DNA from: Halomonas sp. SSL-5
GTDB taxonomy: Bacteria > Pseudomonadota > Gammaproteobacteria > Pseudomonadales > Halomonadaceae
Direction: 5' to 3'
Length of the DNA stretch: 64,000 nucleotides
Assembly (NCBI RefSeq): GCF_030708455.1
Contig: NZ_JAUYWF010000012.1
Location: 44,045 to 108,044 of the forward strand
In this document: positions 17,417 through 24,732 of the stretch, one piece after another
Position numbering within the stretch: the first letter of the stretch is position 1
Layout: the number at the start of each line of letters is the position of its first letter
Program-made: the position numbers and the translations under genes
The notes under the pieces: model-generated
What the model saw: the letters and a program-made list of their open reading frames with translations, nothing else
Told to the model about the DNA's origin: nothing
Database searches by the model: none

Positions 17417-18214
17417 ATGTCAACCGAGACCAGCGCCCAGCGCCTCGCCGCGCTGTACCGTGAGGGCCAGGCCTTCTGGTCCACGCCGGCGGGCAAGGCC
17501 GTGCGTCACGCCGAGCGGGCCTGCCTGGGGCCGGCCTGCGAGCGGCTCTTCGGCGTGCATAGCCTCGAGCTGGGTTTCGGGGGCCTGCTGGCCGATATGT
17601 GCCCGGTGCGGCATGCGCTGCGCTGGGCTCCCACCCGCGAGTTGGCGCAGTTCCCCTCTACCCTGGTCTGCGCCCCCGAGGCGCTGCCGCTCCCCGATGA
17701 CAGCCTCAGTCTGGTGGTGGTGCATCACCTGCTCGAGATCGCGCCCGACCCCCATCACATGCTGCAGGAGGCGGCGCGGGTGACCGCCGACGAGGGGCGG
17801 CTCATCCTCTTCGGCTGGATGCCGTTCTCCGCGGGAGGCATGGGGCGGCTGTCACCGGCGCGGCGGCGGATGCTGCCCTGGCGCGGCCAGTGGCGCGCTC
17901 CCGGACGCCTGCGCGACTGGCTGGCGTTTGTCGACTTCGAGATCGAGCGGGTAGACTACTGCGCTTTCCACCTGCCCGGCCGGCTGCCCCGCAACGCGCT
18001 GTTCGAGACACTGGGCCGGCGTCATAACCTGCCGCTGGGCGACAGCTACATGATCCAGGCGTGCCGCCGCCCGCAGTTGATCCAGTCCCGTGGAAGCCGT
18101 CTGCGCTTTACCGCACCCCTGGGGGGCTCGGCACTCGGCGCCGCCCGCCTGAATGCCGACCCAGAGGCCCCTCGAGAGGGCGCTTGCCACAAGCAGAGGA
18201 GGCCAGCGGCTTGA
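17417..18214 (+). CDS. yafS: SAM-dependent methyltransferase-like protein YafS
   Basis: This 265-residue protein has a class I methyltransferase core. The segment LPLPDDSLSLVVVHHLLEIAPDPHHMLQEAARV corresponds to motifs around the SAM pocket, and the typical N-terminal glycine motif is degenerate. Position beside gloB and upstream of dnaQ matches E. coli gloB-yafS-(rnhA)-dnaQ. A strong GGAGG precedes the ATG. Substrate is unknown, and the last 50 residues look disordered. In E. coli rnhA lies between yafS and dnaQ; here it does not. Confidence 0.8.
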   Translation: MSTETSAQRLAALYREGQAFWSTPAGKAVRHAERACLGPACERLFGVHSLELGFGGLLADMCPVRHALRWAPTRELAQFPSTLVCAPEALPLPDDSLSLVVVHHLLEIAPDPHHMLQEAARVTADEGRLILFGWMPFSAGGMGRLSPARRRMLPWRGQWRAPGRLRDWLAFVDFEIERVDYCAFHLPGRLPRNALFETLGRRHNLPLGDSYMIQACRRPQLIQSRGSRLRFTAPLGGSALGAARLNADPEAPREGACHKQRRPAA

Positions 18215-18257
18215 GTGAGCCTGACCTCGGCGATTTACCAGCCTTGAGAGAGAAGTG

Positions 18258-18998
18258 ATGCGTCAGATTGTTCTTGATACCGAGACCACGGGTATCGACC
18301 CCAAGGAAGGCCATCGGCTGATCGAGATCGGTGCGGTGGAGATGGTCAACCGCCGGCTGACCGGGCGGAGCTACCATCAGTTCATCAACCCCGAGCGGGA
18401 GATCGAGGCCGAGGCGATCGGCGTCCACGGCATCACCAATGAGCGGGTCGCCGACGAGCCGCGCTTCGCCGAGATCGTGGATGACTTCTGGGCCTTCATC
18501 GAAGGCGCCGAGCTGGTCATCCATAACGCGCCCTTCGACGTGGGCTTCATCGACCACGAGCTGTCGATGCTCGACGGCGGCCGCGGTGCGTCACGCCTGG
18601 GGCCGGTCGCCGAGCACTGCCGCATCCTGGATACCCTGCAGATGGCCCGGGACAAGCACCCCGGCCAGCGCAACAGCCTGGACGCGCTGTGCAAGCGCTA
18701 CGAGATCGACAACGGCCACCGCGTCCTCCACGGCGCCCTGCTCGACGCCGAGATCCTGGCCGAGGTCTACCTGGCGATGACCGGCGGCCAGACCGCGTTG
18801 CTGCTCGATGCCTCCATGGCCGCGGAGGGCGGCCGGAAGACGGGGATCCAGCGACGCCCGGTGGCGCTGGCCGGCGGCCAGCTTCGGGTGTCGACGCCCA
18901 GCGACGAGGAACTCGCCGCCCATCGCCAGAAGCTGGCGCGGATCCGTGAGGCGGCAGGCGAATGCCTGTGGGACGGTGTCGAGGGGATCGTGCACTGA
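18258..18998 (+). CDS. dnaQ: DNA polymerase III epsilon subunit (3'-5' exonuclease)
   Basis: This 246-residue proofreading exonuclease has DEDDh motifs: IVLDTETTG (Exo I), HNAPFDVGFIDHEL (Exo II) and HGALLDAEILAEVY (Exo III with catalytic His). The C-terminal part binds the polymerase alpha subunit. A GTG precedes the ATG by one codon. The ATG at 18258 is chosen because GAGAGA lies at proper spacing and MRQIVLDTETTG matches the family. The stop overlaps the nudC start (TGATG). Confidence 0.95.
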   Translation: MRQIVLDTETTGIDPKEGHRLIEIGAVEMVNRRLTGRSYHQFINPEREIEAEAIGVHGITNERVADEPRFAEIVDDFWAFIEGAELVIHNAPFDVGFIDHELSMLDGGRGASRLGPVAEHCRILDTLQMARDKHPGQRNSLDALCKRYEIDNGHRVLHGALLDAEILAEVYLAMTGGQTALLLDASMAAEGGRKTGIQRRPVALAGGQLRVSTPSDEELAAHRQKLARIREAAGECLWDGVEGIVH

Positions 18999-19768
18999 TG
19001 TTGCGTCGTGAGCTGCCCCTGGATGCCCGGCAGGGCCATGTGATTCGCCTGGCCGAGGGGCGTATCGCCCCGGCGCCCGATGGCGGCGTGCTGCAGCCGG
19101 TGATGCCTTGGACGGCGCAGATGCAGCCGCTGGGCTACTGGCAGGATGTGCCCCTGGCGCTCTCCCTCGAGACGCATGCCGGCAGTGACTGGCCTGCTGC
19201 CCGCGACTGGCTCGTGCGCCTGCCCGAGTCGCGCTTCCCGCTGGTCTCCACGGCCCTCCAGGTCGGTGCCTGGCTACGCGACCACCGTTTCTGCGGGCGT
19301 TGCGGGGCACCGGCCGAGCGACTCGACGCCGAGTTCGCGATGCACTGTCACGCCTGCGGGCACCGCAACTATCCGCGCATCTCGCCCTGCATCATCACCC
19401 TGGTGACCCATGGCGACGCCCTGCTGCTGGCGCGCAGCCCGCGCTTCCCCCCGGGGCGCTACTCGACCCTGGCCGGCTTCATCGAGCCGGGGGAATCGGC
19501 TGAGGAGGCCGTGCGCCGCGAGATCTTCGAGGAGGTGGGGCTTGCCGTGGGGCGGGTTCGCTACTCTCGCAGCCAGGCCTGGCCCTTTCCCCACTCGTTG
19601 ATGCTGGGCTTCTTCGCGGAGGCGGCGAGCCGCCGCATCCGCATCGACGGCGTGGAGATCGCCGATGCCGCCTGGTTCTCCCCACGCCAGTTGCCTCAGC
19701 TGCCGCCGCTCTATTCGATCTCCCGGGCACTCATCGAGACCCATCTGGCCGAGGTGGCGGCCCGCTAG
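18998..19768 (+). CDS. nudC: NAD+ diphosphatase / NAD-capped RNA decapping Nudix hydrolase
   Basis: This 256-residue enzyme has an N-terminal domain, a zinc ribbon (CGRCG and CHACG, about residues 98-120) and a Nudix box GFIEPGESAEEAVRREIFEEVGL-type (about 157-180). The NudC hallmark that follows reads SQAWPFPHS instead of SQPWPFPxS, a one-residue change. The enzyme cleaves NAD(H) and removes NAD caps from RNA 5' ends. It overlaps dnaQ by one base, so the two are probably translated together. Confidence 0.9.
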   Translation: MLRRELPLDARQGHVIRLAEGRIAPAPDGGVLQPVMPWTAQMQPLGYWQDVPLALSLETHAGSDWPAARDWLVRLPESRFPLVSTALQVGAWLRDHRFCGRCGAPAERLDAEFAMHCHACGHRNYPRISPCIITLVTHGDALLLARSPRFPPGRYSTLAGFIEPGESAEEAVRREIFEEVGLAVGRVRYSRSQAWPFPHSLMLGFFAEAASRRIRIDGVEIADAAWFSPRQLPQLPPLYSISRALIETHLAEVAAR

Positions 19769-19783
19769 GGTGGCGGCAGGATG

Positions 19784-20095
19784 TCAGCCGGCGGGGAACA
19801 GGCTGGTCAGTTTGGTGGCCAGCATCACGTTGCCGGAGGCCTTCAGCTTGCCGGTCATGAAGGCGGTCATGCCGTTGACGTCCCCGGTCATCAGTCCCTT
19901 GAGGGTGGTGGTGCTCATGGACAGGCTGACGGACGGGTCATCATGCTCTCCCTCCGCGACGCTCAGCTCGCCGTTCTGGATGACCAGGTAGTGGCTGTCG
20001 GCATCGTCGAAGTGGAACTGGAAGACTTCATCCATGTCGCTGGCGGCCTGCGGGTCGAAACGGGAGATCAGCGTGTCTAGGGTGGACTGGCTCAT
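19784..20095 (-). CDS. SCP2 sterol-carrier-like protein
   Basis: This 103-residue protein is a single SCP2 domain with no signal or membrane segment. Segments such as YLVIQNGELSVAEGEHDDPSVSLSMS, DVNGMTAFMTGKLKASGNVMLATKL fit the family (given here in parts). SCP2 domains bind lipids or acyl-CoAs in a hydrophobic tunnel. The gene converges on nudC and diverges from sohB. A PsrA-like box lies upstream. The bacterial function is not established. Confidence 0.85.
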   Translation of the reverse strand: MSQSTLDTLISRFDPQAASDMDEVFQFHFDDADSHYLVIQNGELSVAEGEHDDPSVSLSMSTTTLKGLMTGDVNGMTAFMTGKLKASGNVMLATKLTSLFPAG

Positions 20096-20136
20096 GGTGG
20101 CTCCTGGTGAGGCGGGTTGACGGCGGAAGCGTATTT

Positions 20137-20150
20137 CAAACGATTGTTTA
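20137..20150. promoter_or_regulatory. PsrA-like palindromic box between SCP2 gene and sohB
   Basis: CAAAC-GATT-GTTTA is an almost perfect inverted repeat. It fits the CAAAC-N(2-4)-GTTTG type of site described for the fatty-acid-responsive TetR regulator PsrA of pseudomonads. It lies 42 bp upstream of the SCP2 gene start. A lipid-responsive regulator acting on a lipid-carrier gene would make sense, but this is inference from one motif. Confidence 0.35.
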
Positions 20151-20184
20151 GATCAAGCGGCCGGAGGCCGCAGGGGAGAGGACG

Positions 20185-21234
20185 ATGGGAGACTGGCTGG
20201 CGGATTTCGGACTGTTCCTGGCCCAGCTGCTGAGCCTGGTGATGATCGTCGGGCTCGGGATCGCGGTGGTGGCCAAGCTGCGCGGCGAGGTGGGCAGTGA
20301 CTCGAGGCTCAAGCTCGAGGAGCTCAATCGGGGCCACGACGACAGGCGGCGGCGATTGCGTCTGGCGGCCAGTGAACCGGGCGGGCGCAAGCGCCTGGTC
20401 AAGGCGTTTCGTCGCGAGGACAAGGAGCGTGCCAAGGCTGGCAAGGCGGCGAAGGGTGAGCAGGGACCGCGCCGCCCGACGGTCTGGTTGCTCGACTTCC
20501 ATGGCGATATCCGGGCCAGCGCTACCGGCCGCTTCGCCGAGGAGATCTCGGCGGTGATCGCGGCCGCCGAGTCGGGGGACGAGGTGGTGGTGCGCCTGGA
20601 GTCCGCCGGTGGCCTGGTGCACGCCTATGGGCTCGCCGCCGCCGAACTGGATCGTCTGCGCGAGGCGGGGCTCACCACCACGGTCTGTGTCGACAAGGTG
20701 GCCGCCAGCGGCGGCTACCTGATGGCATGCGGGGCGGATAGCGTGCGGGCGGCCCCGCTGGCGGTGCTGGGGTCGATCGGCGTGGTGGCCCAGGTGCCCA
20801 ATGTGCACCGCCTGCTCAAGCGCCACGACATCGATGTGGAGGTGCTTACCGCCGGGCGCTACAAGCGTACCCTGACGGTGCTCGGCGAGAATACCGAGGA
20901 GGGGCGCGAGAAGTTTCTCGACGACCTGGAGACGACCCACGAGCTGTTCAAGCGCCACGTGGCGACGCGTCGTCCCGCGCTGGATATCGAGGCGATCGCC
21001 ACCGGGGAGATCTGGTACGGCAGCCAGGCCCTCGACAAGGGGCTGGTCGACGCCCTGGGTACCAGCGAGGCCTACCTGGTGGAGCGCATGCGCGAGGCGA
21101 AGGTGATACGGGTCAGGCTGGAACCGCCCCGCCGACTCGCCGAGCGCCTGGGGGTGGCGGTATCGGCGGGAGTCGAGCGGGCGCTGCTGCGCGGGGCGGA
21201 AGTGCTCGATGCCAGTCGCTGGCAGAAACGCTAG
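20185..21234 (+). CDS. sohB: Probable inner-membrane serine protease SohB
   Basis: This 349-residue peptidase S49 protein has an N-terminal membrane helix (about 8-30), a basic region, and the S49 domain. The catalytic Ser is S175 (KVAASGGYLM) and the Lys is K227 (GRYKRTL). SohB is the short SppA relative that suppresses htrA defects in E. coli. GGAGAGGAC precedes the ATG. The gene appears monocistronic. Confidence 0.9.
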   Translation: MGDWLADFGLFLAQLLSLVMIVGLGIAVVAKLRGEVGSDSRLKLEELNRGHDDRRRRLRLAASEPGGRKRLVKAFRREDKERAKAGKAAKGEQGPRRPTVWLLDFHGDIRASATGRFAEEISAVIAAAESGDEVVVRLESAGGLVHAYGLAAAELDRLREAGLTTTVCVDKVAASGGYLMACGADSVRAAPLAVLGSIGVVAQVPNVHRLLKRHDIDVEVLTAGRYKRTLTVLGENTEEGREKFLDDLETTHELFKRHVATRRPALDIEAIATGEIWYGSQALDKGLVDALGTSEAYLVERMREAKVIRVRLEPPRRLAERLGVAVSAGVERALLRGAEVLDASRWQKR

Positions 21235-21267
21235 CCCGGGACGACTGACGGTGCCTCGGCCGATGAT

Positions 21268-21594
21268 TCAGGCGTCAGCCAGGCCGAGGCTGACCAGGGT
21301 GGCGATGATCGCCCTGGCGCTGTCTCCCTGCAGCGAGTAGTAGATGGTCTGTGAGCTGCGCCGCGTGGTCACCAGCTCCTCGCGGCGCAGGATCGCGAGG
21401 TGCTGGGACAGCGCCGACTGGCTCAGGGCCAGGTGTCCATTGAGTTCGGTTACCGACAGCTCGCCTGCGTCGAGCAGGCAGAGGATGTGCAGTCGATTGT
21501 CGTTGGCCATGGCCTTGAGCAGGGCAGTGGCGCGATCGATGGCACCGCTTCCCCCTTCGATGAGTCTTTCTGCCTCGCGGCTGGGCGTGTGCAT
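21268..21594 (-). CDS. ArsR-family winged-helix repressor
   Basis: This 108-residue DNA-binding protein has a recognition helix in ELNGHLALSQSALSQHLAILRREELV and a wing in TTRRSSQTIYYSL. It has no ELCVCDL-type metal site. The only cysteine is in LHILCLLDAG, so a metal-independent type such as HlyU/BigR is more likely than ArsR or SmtB. It is divergent from prpE with a 275-bp gap and may regulate it or itself. GGGGAC precedes the ATG. Confidence 0.85.
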   Translation of the reverse strand: MHTPSREAERLIEGGSGAIDRATALLKAMANDNRLHILCLLDAGELSVTELNGHLALSQSALSQHLAILRREELVTTRRSSQTIYYSLQGDSARAIIATLVSLGLADA

Positions 21595-21744
21595 GGCGTG
21601 TCCCCGCGCTGCGCGTGAGTGGAGGGGTCGAGTCGGACGCCGTGGTGCGTCGTGACCGTATATTGGGGTTTACTCAAGCATAGTCTAGTCCCTGTCGCGC
21701 GTGCGCGTTGAATTCTCGTTCTCTTATGGCAGGTCGCGCCGCTG

Positions 21745-21839
21745 TTGTTGACAATAAATCTCCAACCCCTGCATCTTTCGTCGAAAATTAGCCTATCGTA
21801 TGAGGGTGTTCCGCGCTTTGTGCTTTACAGTGTCAACAA
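21745..21839 (+). promoter_or_regulatory. Pair of TTGTnnACAA-type sites upstream of prpE
   Basis: TTGTTGACAA at 21745-21754 is a full palindromic match to the TTGTnnACAA pattern common to FadR-subfamily GntR regulators. TGTCAACAA at 21831-21839 is the inverted copy of its first nine bases, 77 bp away and 30 bp before the prpE ATG. The first site also contains a TTGACA that could act as a -35 element, but no matching -10 is seen at the right distance. The two copies suggest cooperative or looping control of prpE. Confidence 0.4.
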
Positions 21840-21869
21840 TCATCCGCACTGGACCGTGACAGGAACGCC

Positions 21870-23780
21870 ATGAGCACCTACGCCAACGAATTCCGCCGTT
21901 CGATCGATCACCCCGAGGTCTTCTGGGCCGAACAGGCCCGCCGCATCCCCTGGTTCAAGGAGCCCCAGCGCATCCTCGACTACGATGAGGCCAACCATGC
22001 GCGCTGGTACGCTGACGGCGAGCTGAATATCGCCTACGCCGCCCTCGATCATCACGTCGAGGAGGGCCGGGGGGACCAGCCGGCCCTCCTCTGGGACTCC
22101 CCGGTGACCGACAGCAAGCGCACCCTGACCTATCGCGAGATGCGCGACCAGGTGGCGAGCTTTGCCGGGGCGCTCAGGGACCTGGGTGTCGAGAAGGGCG
22201 ACCGGGTGGTGATCTACATGCCCATGGTGCCCGAGGCCCTGGTGGCCATGTATGCCTGTGCCAGGCTGGGTGCCGTGCACTCGGTGGTGTTCGGTGGCTT
22301 CGCCCCCCATGAGCTGGCCGTGCGTATCGAGGACGCCGCACCCAAGATCGTGGTGGCGGCCTCCTGCGGCGTCGAGGTCAGCAAGGTCCTGCCCTACAAG
22401 CCGATCATCGATGCGGCCATCGAGCAGAGCGCCCACAAGCCCGATGCCTGCGTGATCTTCCAGCGCGACCAGCATCGTGCCGAGTTGGGGGAGCGCGACC
22501 ATGACTGGTCGGCGCTGGTCGAGAAGGCGACGCCCGCCGATTGCGTGGCGGTGAAGGGCACCGATCCGCTCTATGTGCTCTACACCTCCGGCACCACCGG
22601 CAAGCCCAAGGGCGTGGTGCGGGATACCGGCGGCTATGCGGTGGCGCTGGCCTACTCCATGGACGCGATCTACGACGTGGCCCCGGGGGAGGTGTTCTTC
22701 TCGGCCTCGGACGTGGGCTGGGTGGTCGGACACTCCTATATCGTCTATGCGCCGCTGCTGCGCGGCGCCACCAGCGTGGTCTACGAGGGCAAGCCGGTGA
22801 AGACGCCCGATGCCGGCGCCTTCTGGCGGTTGATCGAGGAGTATCGGGTGAAGAGCTTCTTCACCGCGCCGACCGCCTTCCGCGCCATCAAGAAGGAGGA
22901 CCCCGACGGCAAGCTGCTGGCCCAGTACGACATCTCCAGCCTCAAGGCGCTGTTCCTGGCCGGTGAGCGCCTGGATCCGCCCACCTTCCACTGGCTCGAC
23001 GACCTGCTCGACGTGCCGGTGATCGACCACTGGTGGCAGACCGAGACCGGCTGGCCCATCGCCGCCAACCTCCACGGCCTGGAGCCCATGCCCACCAAGG
23101 CGGGCAGTGCCACCGTGCCGGTGCCGGGGTTCGACGTGCAGATCCTCGATCGCGAGGGCGAGCAGGTCGCGGCCATGGAGCAGGGCAGTGTGGTGATCAA
23201 GCAGCCCATGCCGCCGGGCTGCCTGACCGGGGTGTGGGGGGACCCGCAGCGCTTCCACGCGGCCTATATGGCGGCCTTCCCGGGCTACTACCTGACCGGG
23301 GACGGCGGCTACATCGACGAGGATGGCTACCTGTTCATCATGGGGCGCACCGATGATGTCATCAATGTCGCCGGCCACCGCCTCTCCACCGGTGAGATGG
23401 AGGAGGTCGTGGGAGCGCATCCCGCGGTGGCGGAGTGCACCGTCATCGGTATCCATGATGCGCTAAAGGGCCAGCTGCCGGTGGGCCTGGTGATTCCCAA
23501 GGACGGCTTCCATGGCCGCGAGGTGGAGCTGGAGGAGGAGTTGATCGCCCTGGTACGCGAGAAGATCGGCCCCATCGCCTGCTTCAAGCAGGTGCTGGTG
23601 GTGGATCGCCTGCCCAAGACGCGTTCCGGCAAGATCCTGCGCAAGCTGCTGCGCAATATCGCCGACGGCAAGGAGTTCGGCATCCCCTCGACCATCGATG
23701 ATCCGGCGAGCCTGGAGGAGATTCATGAGGCCATGAAGGCCCGCGAGGTCGGCGCCGCCCACGACGCCCGCCAGGTCTGA
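21870..23780 (+). CDS. prpE: Propionyl-CoA synthetase (AMP-forming)
   Basis: This 636-residue acyl-CoA synthetase of the acetyl/propionyl-CoA group has an adenylation P-loop YTSGTTGKPKGVV and a core WWQTETGWPIA. The C-terminal PKTRSGKILRK contains the lysine that is acetylated in this family. The N-terminal YANEFRRSIDHPEVFWAEQA and the GWPIA motif favour PrpE over Acs. It converts propionate, ATP and CoA to propionyl-CoA. AGGA precedes the ATG. The 2-methylcitrate cycle genes are not in the window. The lysine could be controlled by the Pat/deacetylase pair encoded at 44562-48369. Confidence 0.9.
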   Translation: MSTYANEFRRSIDHPEVFWAEQARRIPWFKEPQRILDYDEANHARWYADGELNIAYAALDHHVEEGRGDQPALLWDSPVTDSKRTLTYREMRDQVASFAGALRDLGVEKGDRVVIYMPMVPEALVAMYACARLGAVHSVVFGGFAPHELAVRIEDAAPKIVVAASCGVEVSKVLPYKPIIDAAIEQSAHKPDACVIFQRDQHRAELGERDHDWSALVEKATPADCVAVKGTDPLYVLYTSGTTGKPKGVVRDTGGYAVALAYSMDAIYDVAPGEVFFSASDVGWVVGHSYIVYAPLLRGATSVVYEGKPVKTPDAGAFWRLIEEYRVKSFFTAPTAFRAIKKEDPDGKLLAQYDISSLKALFLAGERLDPPTFHWLDDLLDVPVIDHWWQTETGWPIAANLHGLEPMPTKAGSATVPVPGFDVQILDREGEQVAAMEQGSVVIKQPMPPGCLTGVWGDPQRFHAAYMAAFPGYYLTGDGGYIDEDGYLFIMGRTDDVINVAGHRLSTGEMEEVVGAHPAVAECTVIGIHDALKGQLPVGLVIPKDGFHGREVELEEELIALVREKIGPIACFKQVLVVDRLPKTRSGKILRKLLRNIADGKEFGIPSTIDDPASLEEIHEAMKAREVGAAHDARQV

Positions 23781-23803
23781 TAGATCCGTTTCCCGGCGAG
23801 AAC

Positions 23804-23831
23804 GGCACGCCGCCCCATGGGGCGGCGTGCC
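23804..23831. terminator. Perfect 28-bp palindrome after prpE (terminator-like)
   Basis: A 14-bp perfectly paired G/C-rich palindrome lies 24 bp after the prpE stop; its centre is CCATGG. It is strong enough to stop transcription, but no T-run follows because the 19-bp tandem repeat begins at once. Its right arm (GGGGCGGCGTGCC) resembles the GGGGCGTGCC part of each repeat unit. Confidence 0.6.
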
Positions 23832-23903
23832 GCGTTTGGTGGGGCGTGCCGCGTTTGGTGGGGCGTGCCGCGTTTGGTGGGGCGTGCCGCGTTTGGTGGG
23901 GCG
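23832..23903 (+). repeat. 19-bp tandem repeat, about 3.6 copies
   Basis: The unit GCGTTTGGTGGGGCGTGCC starts at 23832, 23851 and 23870, with a partial fourth copy from 23889. The copies are identical. The array joins the palindrome at 23804-23831 and ends about 30 bp before the yhhQ -10 box. There are no spacers, so it is not CRISPR. Confidence 0.95.
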
Positions 23904-23909
23904 GATGCA

Positions 23910-23938
23910 TGGCCAGCGGGCGAGCCACCCCGTATAAT
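23910..23938 (+). promoter_or_regulatory. Sigma-70 promoter for yhhQ
   Basis: A perfect TATAAT (-10, 23933-23938) is preceded by TGGCCA (-35-like, 23910-23915, four of six matches) with a 17-bp spacer. Transcription would begin near 23945, just at the first hairpin of the yhhQ leader. Confidence 0.6.
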
Positions 23939-23944
23939 GCGCCC

Positions 23945-24010
23945 GCGCCGGCTCGATGCCGGCGCCTTCCTGCATGAGGGTTCCCTCACCCCTCCACCCA
24001 AAAAGGAACC
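23945..24010 (+). promoter_or_regulatory. Candidate preQ1-I-like riboswitch in the yhhQ leader
   Basis: A strong hairpin (GCGCCGGC-TCGAT-GCCGGCGC, 23945-23965) is followed by a compact segment 23975-24010 that fits a preQ1-I pseudoknot. P1 is GAGGG (23976-23980) with CCCTC (23990-23994). An A-rich strand follows (AAAAA, 24000-24004). P2 is CCT (23984-23986) with AGG (24004-24006). GGTTCC (23979-23984) can also pair fully with GGAACC (24005-24010), which covers the ribosome site AAAAGGA. preQ1 riboswitches are known upstream of YhhQ-family queuosine-precursor transporters. The fit was made by eye. Confidence 0.5.
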
Positions 24011-24013
24011 GAG

Positions 24014-24697
24014 ATGTTCGTGCTGTCTGATTCCCAGTATCGCCGCTGCCTGGCGCTGCTCGTCACCTTCCATATCGTCGTGATTGCCGCCAGCAACTAC
24101 CTGGTGCAGTTGCCCTTCACGCTGTTCGGCTACCATACGACCTGGGGTGCCTTCAGCTTCCCCTTCATCTTCCTGGCCACCGACCTGACCGTGCGCCTGT
24201 TCGGCAAGGGGCCGGCCCGGGCCATCATCATGCGGGTGATGCTGCCGGCGCTGGTGATCTCCTACGTCGTCTCGGTGGTGTTCCCGCGTGGCGGCTTCGC
24301 CGGCGTGGAGGCCCTGGGCGAGTGGAACCTGTTCGTTGCCCGCATCGCCGTGGCCAGCTTCATGGCCTACGTGTTGGGGCAGCTGCTCGACGTGCACGTG
24401 TTCGACCGCCTGCGCCGTCTGCGCGCCTGGTGGGTGGCGCCGGCGATCTCCACGGTGGCAGGCAATCTGGCCGATACCTTCGCCTTCTTCTCCATCGCCT
24501 TCCACAACAGCCCCGACGCCTTCATGGCGGCCAACTGGCTGGAGATCGCCTGGGTCGACTACGTGATCAAGCTGGTCATCAGCCTGCTGTTCTTCCTGCC
24601 GCTCTACGGAGTGCTGCTGGCCTGGTTGAGCCGCCGCCTGGTGGCCGTCACCGGCAGCGACGATGTAGCACCCGAGGTGGCACGCGCTCGCTACTGA
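24014..24697 (+). CDS. yhhQ: Queuosine precursor transporter YhhQ
   Basis: This 227-residue inner-membrane protein of the YhhQ/COG1738 (VUT) family has six hydrophobic helices. The motifs TTWGAFSFPFIFLATDLTVR, STVAGNLADTFAFF and WVDYVIKLVISLLFF match the family. YhhQ imports the 7-deazaguanine precursors preQ0 and preQ1 for queuosine tRNA modification. AAAAGGA lies eight bases before the ATG and within the proposed riboswitch. An esterase gene follows after 35 bp. Confidence 0.9.
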   Translation: MFVLSDSQYRRCLALLVTFHIVVIAASNYLVQLPFTLFGYHTTWGAFSFPFIFLATDLTVRLFGKGPARAIIMRVMLPALVISYVVSVVFPRGGFAGVEALGEWNLFVARIAVASFMAYVLGQLLDVHVFDRLRRLRAWWVAPAISTVAGNLADTFAFFSIAFHNSPDAFMAANWLEIAWVDYVIKLVISLLFFLPLYGVLLAWLSRRLVAVTGSDDVAPEVARARY

Positions 24698-24732
24698 ATC
24701 GCCAATCGACACCCCTGGACGAGGACAACCCC

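Noticed and set aside
23804..23903. CRISPR-like array after prpE.
   Set aside because: The 19-bp units are directly adjacent with no spacers and no cas genes; it is a simple tandem repeat.
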